NCBI RefSeq assembly: GCF_008802355.1
Contig: NZ_VZRA01000003.1
Location: 114,196-178,195 of the forward strand
Length of the DNA: 64,000 bases
Source of the DNA: Oryzomonas sagensis
Lineage (GTDB): Bacteria; Desulfobacterota; Desulfuromonadia; Geobacterales; Pseudopelobacteraceae
Reading direction: 5' to 3'
Shown here: positions 54,114-62,541 of the stretch, in pieces
Layout: each line of letters opens with the position of its first letter
Numbering within the stretch: position 1 is the first letter of the stretch
The notes under the pieces: generated by a model
The model's database searches: none
Seen by the model: the letters and a program-made list of their open reading frames with translations, nothing else
What the model was told of the DNA's origin: nothing
Position numbers and translations under genes: made by a program

Positions 54114-55409
54114 ATGGAACTGACGCACTATCTGAAAACCTACCCCTGTCCCGACAAGCCGGGCCGAGTCCTGGCCGTGGCCACGCGACGCTGCGCGGTG
54201 CTGGAATTGTCCGAAAACCTGCTGGAAAAGGCCCGCACGGGTGAACTGGCAGAGCGGGAACGGGACACCCTGGTGCGCCTGGGGGTACTGGTGCCGGACC
54301 GGGCAGGGGAACGGGAGGAGATGCGGCAGACCTTTACGGCCATCAACAGTGCCGGCCGCCACGTTGCCGCCCTGGTGACCCTGACCCTGGAATGCAACCT
54401 GGCCTGCGGCTACTGTTTCGAAGACCCCTTCCGGGGGCGGTTCGTGATGAGCGCCCCCATAGCCGACCTGCTGGTGGGGCGCCTCGGGGAGCAGATGGCG
54501 GCGGGGCGGGACGTGACCGTGGACTTCTACGGGGGCGAGGCCCTGATGGCCCTGCCGCTCCTGAAGCGCATCGCCGGCCGCCTCGTCGAATCGGCCCGGG
54601 AAGCGGGCGTCGTCTTCCGGTTCAATATCATCACCAACGCCACTCTGCTGACCCGCCAGGTCGTGCAGGAACTCCTCTCCCTGGGGCTGGCCGCCGTCAG
54701 GGTGACTCTGGACGGTCCCCGGGATATCCACGACCGGCAGCGCCCCTTTGTCTCCGGCAAGGGGAGCTTTGACACCATCGTGGCCAATATCAAGGCGATC
54801 CATGACCTGGTGCCGGTGGACCTGGGAGGCAACTACACCCGCGACAATTTCAGGCGCTTCCCGGAGATGCTGGATTATCTCCTGGAGCAGGGGATCGCCC
54901 CGGAGAAGTTGAAGGCGGTGGGGTTTTCGCCGGTCATCCCCAAGGCGGACGGCAGCGTTTCCGGGGATTTGGGGTCCGCGTGCGCCTCCACCGGCGAACC
55001 ATGGATGATCGAGGCCAGCCTGTTCCTGCGGCACGAAGTCATCACGCGAGGGTTTCCGGTCCCCAAGCTCAAAGCGGCCGCCTGCATGATCGAGTTCGAG
55101 CACGATCTGGTGGTGGCCTACGACGGCTCGCTCTACAAGTGCCCCGCCTTCATGGGGCGCGAGGAGTTGCGGATCGGTTCCCTGGCCGAGGGGATCGGCG
55201 CTTATGCCGCGTCCCACAACCTGGATGTGTGGAAAAACGACGAATGCCTGGAGTGCGCCTATCTGCCGATCTGTTTCGGCGGCTGCCGTTTCCTGAGCCT
55301 GCTGCGCACCGGCGCCATTGACGGCGTCGATTGCCGTCGCGTCTACCTGGATGCCGCCCTGGAGCAACTCGTGCGCCAGGATCTGGCCATGGGCAGGCCG
55401 ACGGCATAG
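54114..55409 (+). CDS. Geopeptide radical SAM maturase (SPASM type)
   Basis: 431 residues. Residues 1-80 look like a small winged-helix precursor-binding region (RCAVLELSENLLEKARTGEL). The radical SAM cluster is C94-C98-C101 in LTLECNLACGYCFEDPFRGR. DVTVDFYGGEALMALPLL and NIITNATLLT are SAM-binding strands. The C-terminal SPASM region has Cys at ACMIEFEHDL, KCPAFMG and NDECLECAYLPICFGGCRFL, then DCRR, enough for two auxiliary iron-sulfur clusters. It probably modifies the upstream peptide, possibly at the Cys pair. No dedicated protease or exporter follows. Confidence 0.9.
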   Translation: MELTHYLKTYPCPDKPGRVLAVATRRCAVLELSENLLEKARTGELAERERDTLVRLGVLVPDRAGEREEMRQTFTAINSAGRHVAALVTLTLECNLACGYCFEDPFRGRFVMSAPIADLLVGRLGEQMAAGRDVTVDFYGGEALMALPLLKRIAGRLVESAREAGVVFRFNIITNATLLTRQVVQELLSLGLAAVRVTLDGPRDIHDRQRPFVSGKGSFDTIVANIKAIHDLVPVDLGGNYTRDNFRRFPEMLDYLLEQGIAPEKLKAVGFSPVIPKADGSVSGDLGSACASTGEPWMIEASLFLRHEVITRGFPVPKLKAAACMIEFEHDLVVAYDGSLYKCPAFMGREELRIGSLAEGIGAYAASHNLDVWKNDECLECAYLPICFGGCRFLSLLRTGAIDGVDCRRVYLDAALEQLVRQDLAMGRPTA

Positions 55410-55414
55410 CGGCG

Positions 55415-55431
55415 TGTTAATTTTGTTAACA
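55415..55431. promoter_or_regulatory. TGTTAA-N5-TTAACA palindrome 1
   Basis: Perfect dyad TGTTAA-TTTTG-TTAACA just after the maturase stop. First of three identical half-site pairs in the 326-bp gap before the amylase gene. Confidence 0.7.
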
Positions 55432-55479
55432 TTTGTCGCGTGGTTGTAACGCTTTGAAATAAATATTATTTTTATTGAG

Positions 55480-55496
55480 TGTTAAAAAAATTAACA
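55480..55496. promoter_or_regulatory. TGTTAA-N5-TTAACA palindrome 2
   Basis: TGTTAA-AAAAA-TTAACA, 65 bp after copy 1. Same half-sites and spacer length; the immediate upstream base G and the A5 spacer are shared with copy 3. Confidence 0.7.
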
Positions 55497-55556
55497 CTTT
55501 GCGCCAATCGGTAAATTTTAGTTAATTCGATGGGTTACTACGCTGTTTTGAGATAG

Positions 55557-55573
55557 TGTTAAAAAAATTAACA
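55557..55573. promoter_or_regulatory. TGTTAA-N5-TTAACA palindrome 3
   Basis: TGTTAA-AAAAA-TTAACA, 77 bp after copy 2 and about 160 bp before the amylase start. The surrounding DNA is strongly AT-rich against a GC-rich genome. Confidence 0.7.
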
Positions 55574-55735
55574 GTCCCCCGGCCCCCCCGATCTCCCCGA
55601 ATAACGCCATGAGTTGCCGTTTGAAAACTGGTTGAAAAAGTGTGATTTCCTCCGTGCCTTTGTGGCCTCGCCGCCGTGTTGTGGTAGTATTTCAGAACAA
55701 GCCCAAGGACTATCGCAGATACGGGGAGGGACATC

Positions 55736-57085
55736 ATGGGTGTTCTGATGCAGGCGTTTTACTGGGATTGCCCCCGGGAGGAGGCTCAGGAATATACGTG
55801 GTGGAAGTTCCTCGCCGCCAAGCTCGGCGGGCTTGAACAGGCCGGCTTTACCGCTCTCTGGCTCCCGCCTGCCGGCAAGGCCGCCAACATCGGCGGCATG
55901 TCCATGGGGTATGATGTCTACGACTATTACGACCTGGGAAGATACCCGCAAAAGGCGCTGCGCAAGGTCAACGGCGTTGACGAGGTAAGAACCTGGTTCG
56001 GTTCGGAAGAGGAGTTGCGCGCCCTGATCAGGGCCGCGCACGGCTGCAACCTGAAGGTCTATGCCGACCTGGTTCTCAACCACAACAACGGCGCCGACCA
56101 GCAGGAATTCAACCCGATCCTGCAAAATTACCGCTGGACGAAATTCACCCCCCAAAGCAATCGCTTCACCCGCGACTGGACCTGCTTCAATCCCTCTCCC
56201 TACACCGAGAACGACCCCGCCGCCTTTGGCGGGATGCCGGACCTGTGCCACATCAATCCCCGTGTCTCCACCGGTATCCTCAACCACGCCAAGTGGATGA
56301 TCGAAGAGATCGGTTTTGACGGCTTCCGCTACGATTTTGTCAAGGGGTTCGGCGCCTGGATCGTGCGGGCGATTCACGACCGCCAGTACAGCCGCGGAGG
56401 GCAGCCGGTGTCTCTCTTCGGGGTGGGGGAGTGTTGGGCCGGAGACGATTTCATCGACAGTTGGCTCGATTCGGTCAACAACTGGGCCGTACACCGGGTT
56501 GGAGCCTTTGATTTCCCGCTGCGCTACCGGTTGAAGGATCTGTGCGATACCTACGGCTTCAGTCTGCGGACCCTGGCGGACGGCGGCGTGCTGATACGGG
56601 ACCGCCCCCACGAGGCGGTGAGCTTTGTGGATAACCATGATTTCAGCGGCAACGACTGCGTGGTGAACGACAAGATGCTGGCCTACGCCTATATCCTCAC
56701 CCACGAGGGATACCCGTGCGTCTTCTGGAAAGACTATTTCAACTACGGTCTGGCCCGACCCGGCGAGCCGGACGGGATCGAACGGCTGGTCAAGGTGCAC
56801 GAGAGCCATGCCGGGGGCGGCACGGTCATCCGCTACGTGGACGACCTGCTGTACGTCATGGAACGCGCCGGCATTGCCAGTCAGCCGGGGCTGCTCTTTG
56901 TCCTGAACAATTCCGGGGGCTCCCTCGGCAGGCGGGTGCAGTCCGGTTTCGGAAACACGACGCTGAAACCCCTGGCCTGGGGCGGCCAGGGTGCCATCCC
57001 CCAGCCGCCCGCGACCGCCACCGACAGTGGAGGATGGTGTCTGGTCGAGGCGCCGCCGCGGGGCTATGTGGTGTACGGGGTGTGA
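55736..57085 (+). CDS. Alpha-amylase family (GH13) enzyme
   Basis: 449 residues; GGGGAGGGAC before the ATG. No signal peptide, so it is cytoplasmic. The four GH13 regions are intact: I YADLVLNHNNGAD; II GFDGFRYDFVKGF with the nucleophile Asp; III SLFGVGECWAGDD with the acid/base Glu; IV VSFVDNHDFSGND with the transition-state Asp. It probably cleaves internal glycogen or maltodextrin. The C-terminal beta domain is short. No glycogen genes are next to it. Confidence 0.92.
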   Translation: MGVLMQAFYWDCPREEAQEYTWWKFLAAKLGGLEQAGFTALWLPPAGKAANIGGMSMGYDVYDYYDLGRYPQKALRKVNGVDEVRTWFGSEEELRALIRAAHGCNLKVYADLVLNHNNGADQQEFNPILQNYRWTKFTPQSNRFTRDWTCFNPSPYTENDPAAFGGMPDLCHINPRVSTGILNHAKWMIEEIGFDGFRYDFVKGFGAWIVRAIHDRQYSRGGQPVSLFGVGECWAGDDFIDSWLDSVNNWAVHRVGAFDFPLRYRLKDLCDTYGFSLRTLADGGVLIRDRPHEAVSFVDNHDFSGNDCVVNDKMLAYAYILTHEGYPCVFWKDYFNYGLARPGEPDGIERLVKVHESHAGGGTVIRYVDDLLYVMERAGIASQPGLLFVLNNSGGSLGRRVQSGFGNTTLKPLAWGGQGAIPQPPATATDSGGWCLVEAPPRGYVVYGV

Positions 57086-57148
57086 GGCGGCGGGGATGTC
57101 CTGGCGGGCCCTTGGGAAACCGTTGTCGGCAAAGCTGAAAATTTACCC

Positions 57149-57177
57149 TTGACAAATTCTCCGCGGCTGTGATTTAG
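57149..57177 (+). promoter_or_regulatory. Promoter of the DAHP synthase leader
   Basis: A perfect -35 TTGACA at 57149-57154. The -10 falls around 57171-57177 (GATTTAG), a weak match. Initiation would be near 57183, only a few bases before the leader-peptide ATG 57186, with no room for a ribosome site. Confidence 0.55.
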
Positions 57178-57185
57178 TACCAACC

Positions 57186-57272
57186 ATGAATTCGAATCGT
57201 TTCTTTAGCGCCTTTTACTTTTTCTTTTGGTACGGCTTTTATTTCAGGCCGTCTGCCCGGGCAAAGGTGTAA
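57186..57272 (+). CDS. Aromatic leader peptide (attenuation of DAHP synthase)
   Basis: A 28-residue frame: [20 protein letters not shown] then RPSARAKV. It holds 8 Phe, 3 Tyr and 1 Trp, 12 of them within 15 residues. Such enrichment is expected for a ribosome-stalling leader like those of pheA and pheST in enterobacteria. It lies directly before an intrinsic terminator and the first gene of aromatic synthesis. Bases 57251-57260, which code for its last residues, can pair with the 5' arm of that terminator. It has no Shine-Dalgarno sequence. Confidence 0.85.
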   Translation: MNSNRFFSAFYFFFWYGFYFRPSARAKV

Positions 57273-57302
57273 GCGCAAGGAAGCGAAACCATTACACACC
57301 AC

Positions 57303-57336
57303 AAGCCGGGTGGACAGACAGTCCCCCGGCTTTTTT
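57303..57336 (+). terminator. Attenuator terminator before DAHP synthase
   Basis: The stem is AAGCCGGG (57303-57310) with CCCGGCTT (57325-57332), extended by GGAC/GTCC around AGACA, followed by a T6 run. It lies 30 bases after the leader-peptide stop and 73 before the structural gene. Confidence 0.9.
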
Positions 57337-57409
57337 GTTTGCCGCAGCAGATGCGGACAGGGCCGGGGGGAAACCTTCGGCCCTTTTGCTTGTGGGAAAG
57401 GAACTGGGG

Positions 57410-58429
57410 ATGATCATCGTAATGAAGGCTGGCGCGGCAAAGAAGGACATGGACGAGGTGTTGAAGCGCATCAAGGAATTGGGCTACATGCCCCATGTGA
57501 TCCACGGCTCGACCCGGGATGTCATCGGGGCGGTGGGGGACGAGCGGGGCAAGATGGTGTTGCACTCCCTTGAGTCGCTGCACGGCGTTGAAAACGTGGT
57601 GCCGATCCTGCAACCGTACAAGTTGGCCTCCAAGGAGATCAAAAAGGAGTCGAGTGTCGTGCGCATCAACGATGAGGTGTCTATCGGCGGGGAACGGGTG
57701 ATCATGATGGCCGGTCCCTGTTCCGTTGAAAACGAACGGCAGATCGTTGAAACGGCCGAGGCGGTGAAAAAGGCGGGGGCCTCCATTTTGCGGGGCGGAG
57801 CATTCAAGCCGCGCACGTCGCCCTATTCGTTCCAGGGGTTGGAGGAGGAGGGGCTCAAGCTGTTGGCCAAGGCCCGGGAGGTGACCGGCCTGCCGTTCGT
57901 AACCGAGGTGATCAATCCCGAAACCGCCGAACTGGTGGCGGAATACTCCGACATCCTCCAGATCGGCGCCCGCAACGCGCAGAATTTCGCGCTCCTGAAA
58001 AAGGTGGGCCAACTCGGCAGGCCGGTTTTGCTGAAACGGGGCATGTCCATGACGATCCAGGAGTTTCTCATGAGCGCCGAGTATGTCATGAGCGAGGGGA
58101 ACCAGTCGGTGATCCTCTGTGAACGCGGCATCCGCACCTTCGAGACCGCCACCCGCAACACCCTCGACCTTTCAGCCGTGCCGGTGCTCAAGGAAAAGAC
58201 CCATTTACCGGTGGTGGTGGATCCTTCCCACGGCACCGGCAATCATCACTATGTCGCCCCCATGTGCTATGCCGCTGTGGCGTGCGGAGCCGACGGCCTG
58301 ATTGTCGAGGTCCATCCCGATCCGGAGCATGCCTCCAGCGACGGGCCGCAATCGTTGAAACCGGCAAAATTCCAGGCGATGATGGACAAGCTGCGCTTGT
58401 TCGCCGAGGCGGCGGGAAGAACTCTGTAG
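57410..58429 (+). CDS. aroF: 3-deoxy-7-phosphoheptulonate (DAHP) synthase
   Basis: 339 residues from ATG 57410 (GGAAAGGA upstream). First step of the shikimate pathway: PEP plus erythrose 4-phosphate to DAHP. Residues 1-70 are a ferredoxin/ACT-like N-terminal domain ([20 protein letters not shown]), as in the Thermotoga-type enzyme, usually the site of Tyr/Phe feedback. The barrel has [53 protein letters not shown] and [18 protein letters not shown] (metal and PEP sites). It is preceded by an aromatic leader peptide and terminator. Confidence 0.96.
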   Translation: MIIVMKAGAAKKDMDEVLKRIKELGYMPHVIHGSTRDVIGAVGDERGKMVLHSLESLHGVENVVPILQPYKLASKEIKKESSVVRINDEVSIGGERVIMMAGPCSVENERQIVETAEAVKKAGASILRGGAFKPRTSPYSFQGLEEEGLKLLAKAREVTGLPFVTEVINPETAELVAEYSDILQIGARNAQNFALLKKVGQLGRPVLLKRGMSMTIQEFLMSAEYVMSEGNQSVILCERGIRTFETATRNTLDLSAVPVLKEKTHLPVVVDPSHGTGNHHYVAPMCYAAVACGADGLIVEVHPDPEHASSDGPQSLKPAKFQAMMDKLRLFAEAAGRTL

Positions 58430-58436
58430 AGGTAGA

Positions 58437-58478
58437 GGTGGCGTCCTGTGCGGCACGCGAACCGCACAGGACGCCACC
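58437..58478. terminator. Perfect 17-bp hairpin between convergent genes
   Basis: The arms 58437-58453 and 58462-58478 are fully complementary with an 8-base loop. It lies 8 bp after the DAHP synthase stop and 10 bp before the converging gene's stop. No T run on either strand, so it may be a processing or blocking hairpin, not a standard terminator. Confidence 0.55.
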
Positions 58479-58487
58479 ATGGCGTGG

Positions 58488-60200
58488 CTAGTGCGTTAAC
58501 GTAGTGTAGGTACGCAGAAGCGGGATAATGTCTTCCGGCAGCAGGGGGTGACACATGAAAAATCCCTGCAACTCATCGCATTTGCTGTTGTGAAGGAAGG
58601 AATACTGCTTCTCCTGTTCGACCCCTTCGGCCACCACGTTGAGCCTGAGTGAGTGGGCCATGAAGATGATCGCCTCGGCGATGGCCGCATTATCCCCGCC
58701 GGGGGTGATATCGCGCACAAAGGTGCCGTCGATCTTGACCCGGTCGATGGGGAAGTGCTTGAGGTATGAGAGGGAGGAATAGCCGGTGCCAAAGTCATCG
58801 ACGGCCAGGGAAACTCCCAGTTTCTTCAGTTTTTTCAGAATGGGGATGCTTTTCTCTCCCTGTTCAATGATGGTGCTTTCGTTCACCTCCAATTCAAGGC
58901 AGCCGGGCGGGAGGTCCGATTCCTCCAGGGCCGATGCGACAATGTCGAGGAAGCTGTCGTGTCTTAACTGGCTGGCCGAGACGTTGACGGAGATGCGCAA
59001 GCCGTCGGAACCGCCGTTATTATGCCATTGCCGGGCCTGCCGGCACGCCGTCCGCAGGACCCACTCGCCGATGGCGACGATCATGCCGGTCTCTTCGGCA
59101 ATGTTGATGAATTGAGGCGGGAGCATGTCCCCATGCTGGGGATGGTGCCAACGGATCAGCGCCTCGAACCCGATGATCGTCCGGCTCGCGATGTCGAACA
59201 GCGGCTGGTATACCAGGAAAAATTCGTTCCGTACCATGGCCTGGCGCAGGTTCGACTCGATCACCTGCCGCGCGAGCGCCAGCCGGTTCATCTCTTCGGA
59301 GAAAAATTGGTAGTTGTTGCGCCCCTTTTCCTTGGCCTGATACATGGAAATGTCGGCGTTTTTCAGCAGTTCGTCGACCGTTGCGCCATTTTCCGGGTAC
59401 AGTGCGATACCGATGCTGGCGCTGGTGTGGATGGTATGGTTCTCGAATTGAACCGGTTTTCTGAGGGCTTCGAGAATCTTGTCCGCCACCTTTGGTACGT
59501 CGTCTCCCCCGGAAAGGAGGGAGAGGATGATGACGAACTCGTCGCCGCCGATGCGGGCCACGGTGTCGGAACTGCGCAGGCATCCCTGGATGCGGTCGGC
59601 GCTGATCTTCAACAGACGGTCGCCGTAGGCGTGCCCCAAGGTGTCGTTGACGTATTTGAACTGGTCAAGGTCGAGGTACAGGAGCGCCAGGCTCTTTTGG
59701 TCCCGTTCAGCCATGACGATGGCCTGCTTGAGGCGGTCGCTGAACAGTATTCGGTTGGGGAGCCCGGTCAGGGTATCGTAGTAGGCCAGCTTCTTGATCT
59801 CCGCCTCGGCCCGTTTGCGTTCGATGGTGTAACGGATGGCTCGGCTCAGCAGATTAATGTCGAACTGTCCCTTGAGCAGATAGTCCTGGGCGCCGTGCCG
59901 CATGGCGGTGAGGGCCAGGGCGTCGTCGGACATGCCGGTCAGAACGATGATCGGAATGTCGGGGGCCTGGGTGTGCATGCGGTGCAGCGTCTCCAGCCCG
60001 ATGCTGTCGGGGAGCGAAAGGTCGAGGAGGATAACGTCGAAATGTTTCTCCGAAACGAGTTGTATCGAGGAGGCGATGCAGTTGGCATCGTGGACCAGAA
60101 AAAGCACATCGGAGAGTTCCGAGAAACACTCTCGCAGCAGCCGGACGTCGGCGGGATTGTCTTCGATCAACAGGACTCTGATTATTTCGGCGTAGGGCAT
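58488..60200 (-). CDS. Response regulator with GGDEF and EAL domains
   Basis: 570 residues. The receiver (about 7-125) has phospho-Asp in [20 protein letters not shown] (about 135-300) has an intact RIGGDEF active site. EAL (about 315-565) has [33 protein letters not shown] and ELQGFF, so catalytic residues for both making and degrading cyclic di-GMP look complete. Net activity cannot be read from the sequence. It is the last gene of a four-gene signalling run, 10 bp after a lone receiver. Confidence 0.94.
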   Translation of the reverse strand: MPYAEIIRVLLIEDNPADVRLLRECFSELSDVLFLVHDANCIASSIQLVSEKHFDVILLDLSLPDSIGLETLHRMHTQAPDIPIIVLTGMSDDALALTAMRHGAQDYLLKGQFDINLLSRAIRYTIERKRAEAEIKKLAYYDTLTGLPNRILFSDRLKQAIVMAERDQKSLALLYLDLDQFKYVNDTLGHAYGDRLLKISADRIQGCLRSSDTVARIGGDEFVIILSLLSGGDDVPKVADKILEALRKPVQFENHTIHTSASIGIALYPENGATVDELLKNADISMYQAKEKGRNNYQFFSEEMNRLALARQVIESNLRQAMVRNEFFLVYQPLFDIASRTIIGFEALIRWHHPQHGDMLPPQFINIAEETGMIVAIGEWVLRTACRQARQWHNNGGSDGLRISVNVSASQLRHDSFLDIVASALEESDLPPGCLELEVNESTIIEQGEKSIPILKKLKKLGVSLAVDDFGTGYSSLSYLKHFPIDRVKIDGTFVRDITPGGDNAAIAEAIIFMAHSLRLNVVAEGVEQEKQYSFLHNSKCDELQGFFMCHPLLPEDIIPLLRTYTTLTH

Positions 60201-60210
60201 GGCAGCGCAC

Positions 60211-60654
60211 TCACATTCCGGGAAGCTTCACAATGGAGAACCAGAACTCCTCGATGGATGTCACCACCTTGGTAAACTGTTCCAGGTCAACCGGTTTAGT
60301 GATGTAGCAGTTGGCGTGCAGGGCGTAGCTTTTGAGTATGTCCTGTTCGGCGCTGGAGGTTGTCAGGACCACTACCGGGATATGCTTCAGGTTATCGTCG
60401 CTCTTGATCCGCTCCAGTACCTCGCGTCCGTCCAGCCGGGGAAGGTTGAGGTCGAGCAGGATGATATCGGGGCGGGCTGCGGCACCATATTCCCCCCGGC
60501 GATACAGGAAGTCAAGGGCTTGGACACCGTCGTTGACGACGCTGATATTGTTACAGAGTTTTGCGTCTTTTAACACTTCCATTGTCAGTCTGACATCGGC
60601 GGGATTATCTTCAACTAACAGGATTTCCGCCGGTTTGAGGTAAGGTGGCGTCAT
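60211..60654 (-). CDS. Single-domain response regulator (Rcp1-like)
   Basis: 147 residues from ATG 60654 (GGAGG 9 bases upstream). [40 protein letters not shown] and [12 protein letters not shown] are typical of the small receivers that pair with phytochrome-like kinases. The two upstream kinases have just such HisKA domains (HDLQEPLR), so one or both probably phosphorylate it. Confidence 0.92.
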   Translation of the reverse strand: MTPPYLKPAEILLVEDNPADVRLTMEVLKDAKLCNNISVVNDGVQALDFLYRRGEYGAAARPDIILLDLNLPRLDGREVLERIKSDDNLKHIPVVVLTTSSAEQDILKSYALHANCYITKPVDLEQFTKVVTSIEEFWFSIVKLPGM

Positions 60655-60702
60655 GGTGTGGGCCTCCAACTGCGTCAAATGACGTAAAATGCTCGTCCTG
60701 CT

Positions 60703-62541
60703 TTATCTGGTCGGCAGGCTGAAAAAGAAGGTGGAGCCTTTATCCGGCTCCGATTCAAGCCAAATCTTTCCCCCGTGCAATTCCACAATTCGTTTACAAA
60801 TTGCAAGACCAATGCCGGTGCCGGGATATTCGTCCCGATTGTGCAGCTTTTTGAAGAGTAGAAATATTTTTCCCTGGTATTCCGGGGCGATGCCGAAGCC
60901 GTTATCCTGCACCGAAATGATATGTCGATCTTCCGCGTTGCGGCAATCAATGGAGATCACAGGTGTTTCACGGGAGAATTTCAGTGCATTCTCCAGAAGG
61001 TTTCTCAGCAGCATGACCAGAAGCTGCCTGTCGCCAATGAGCTCCGGGAAAGGGGCATGGGTGACGACGGCACCGCGCCGGGCGATCGTCTCCTGTAGAC
61101 CGGCCAGGGCGCTCGTTACGATCTCCGTACCGTCCAGAGGGACGCACCCGACCGGCTGCCGGCCGAGATTGAGGTAGGTCAGCAAGTCGTTGAACAGGTG
61201 CTTGAGGTGGGATACGTTAGCGACGATGATGGCTATGAATTCATCGGCCTCCCGGTCAAGTTTTCCCCTGTAGCGTTTTTCCAGGAGTTGCACGAACCCG
61301 CCAATGACCCGCAGAGGCTCCTGAAGGTCATGGTAGGCCAGCATGTTGAACTCCTTCAACTCGGCGTTGCTCTTTTCCAGCTCCTGCGCCTTGCGGGCCA
61401 ACTCCTGCGCCGCCCGGCGGCTCTGGCTGATGTTCAGAATGAGCAGGGTTATGATCATGCCCAGGCTGGCCATGACAAAAATTGTCGTCCAGACCAGTCT
61501 GGTGTACCTCTCGTAGAATGACACGGGCTTGTTGACAAGGGTGCAGCCGTAGGGAAGCCGGGACATGGGGATATGGAAACGGGTGAGTTGGGTGTAGTCG
61601 AACATCACCCGTCCCGTTTGGCCGGTGTAGACCGGCAGCGTGGCGATGTCCCGTCCATTGAGCACCTTCAGGGCCATTTCTGCGGCTTGCGCCCCATGCA
61701 GTCGCCCACCCAACAGGCTCCCGCCGACGATGCCGTGGCCGATGCGCTCTTCATGGCCGCCGTACACCGGCACGGGAGATCGTTCCCCCAGAAGCTGCGC
61801 TATCTTGGTGTGGTCGAATACCCGCCCGTCCCGATCCCGACTGTAGGAGAGCGCCAGCACGAGGCTGCCCGTTGAAAGTGACGATAATTGTCGCAGCATG
61901 CCGTCGGTTGTCAGGTCGCCCATATAGCGGATCGCAACCGGACTCTTGAACCCCTTCAGATCCTCCTCCGCCTGCCTGCGGGTCGCCAGCCCGGTGGAGG
62001 TGTAATCATGGATAACGAAAATCTGCCGCGTTGCGGGGTGCACCTTGAGCATCAACTCCACGGTGCCCCTGACATCAAGCCGTTCGGCAACGCCGGTCAC
62101 GTTGCGCTGCCCCTTGATCATCGCCGGTTCAAAGCCGTTGATCCCGCAGAAGACGATCGGGGTGCCGGGGAATATGGCGTCGCGGTATTTCAGGGCAAAG
62201 TCGAGGGCCGGATTATCCACGGCGATGATCAGGGGGATCGTCACGTTCCGGTATTTCTGGATAAACAGGTCCCTGATCTTGCCGAAATGTTCCATCTTCG
62301 GGAAATACTTGCAGTCCAGGTACTCCACGGTCGGTTCTATCTCCGGCCGCGCCCGGTGCAGGGTCTCGACGATGCCGATAAGTTCGTTGTCCGACCAGGT
62401 GTAGTAGGGGTGATAGGAGTTGAGGATCAGGATGCGCGTCTTTTGTCCCCCGGCATCGGCAGCGGCGTGGGCCGGACCGGCTATCGCCAGCGTCAGTACC
62501 ACGAACAGGACGGCAAGGTGTGCCGTGTGCAGAAGCCTCAT
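60703..62541 (-). CDS. Histidine kinase with periplasmic ABC_sub_bind-like sensor
   Basis: 612 residues from ATG 62541, which overlaps the previous stop by 4 bases. Signal peptide (ending AHA-AAD). A large periplasmic part (about 30-340) resembles substrate-binding proteins (ILILNSYHPYYTWSDNELIG, FCGINGFEPAMIKGQRNVTG, VPVYGGHEERIGHGIVGGSL). One membrane helix (about 350-372), HisKA with YHDLQEPLRVIGGFVQLLEK, HATPase with NLLENALKFS, DNGFGI and GTGIGLAIC. The ligand may be an organic solute; its identity is unknown. Confidence 0.9.
   Translation of the reverse strand: MRLLHTAHLAVLFVVLTLAIAGPAHAAADAGGQKTRILILNSYHPYYTWSDNELIGIVETLHRARPEIEPTVEYLDCKYFPKMEHFGKIRDLFIQKYRNVTIPLIIAVDNPALDFALKYRDAIFPGTPIVFCGINGFEPAMIKGQRNVTGVAERLDVRGTVELMLKVHPATRQIFVIHDYTSTGLATRRQAEEDLKGFKSPVAIRYMGDLTTDGMLRQLSSLSTGSLVLALSYSRDRDGRVFDHTKIAQLLGERSPVPVYGGHEERIGHGIVGGSLLGGRLHGAQAAEMALKVLNGRDIATLPVYTGQTGRVMFDYTQLTRFHIPMSRLPYGCTLVNKPVSFYERYTRLVWTTIFVMASLGMIITLLILNISQSRRAAQELARKAQELEKSNAELKEFNMLAYHDLQEPLRVIGGFVQLLEKRYRGKLDREADEFIAIIVANVSHLKHLFNDLLTYLNLGRQPVGCVPLDGTEIVTSALAGLQETIARRGAVVTHAPFPELIGDRQLLVMLLRNLLENALKFSRETPVISIDCRNAEDRHIISVQDNGFGIAPEYQGKIFLLFKKLHNRDEYPGTGIGLAICKRIVELHGGKIWLESEPDKGSTFFFSLPTR

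Noticed and set aside
55415-55573. Three palindromes considered as a CRISPR or iteron array
   Set aside because: Repeats are 17 bp with spacing of 65 and 77 bp. There is no replication gene near and no conserved spacer length.
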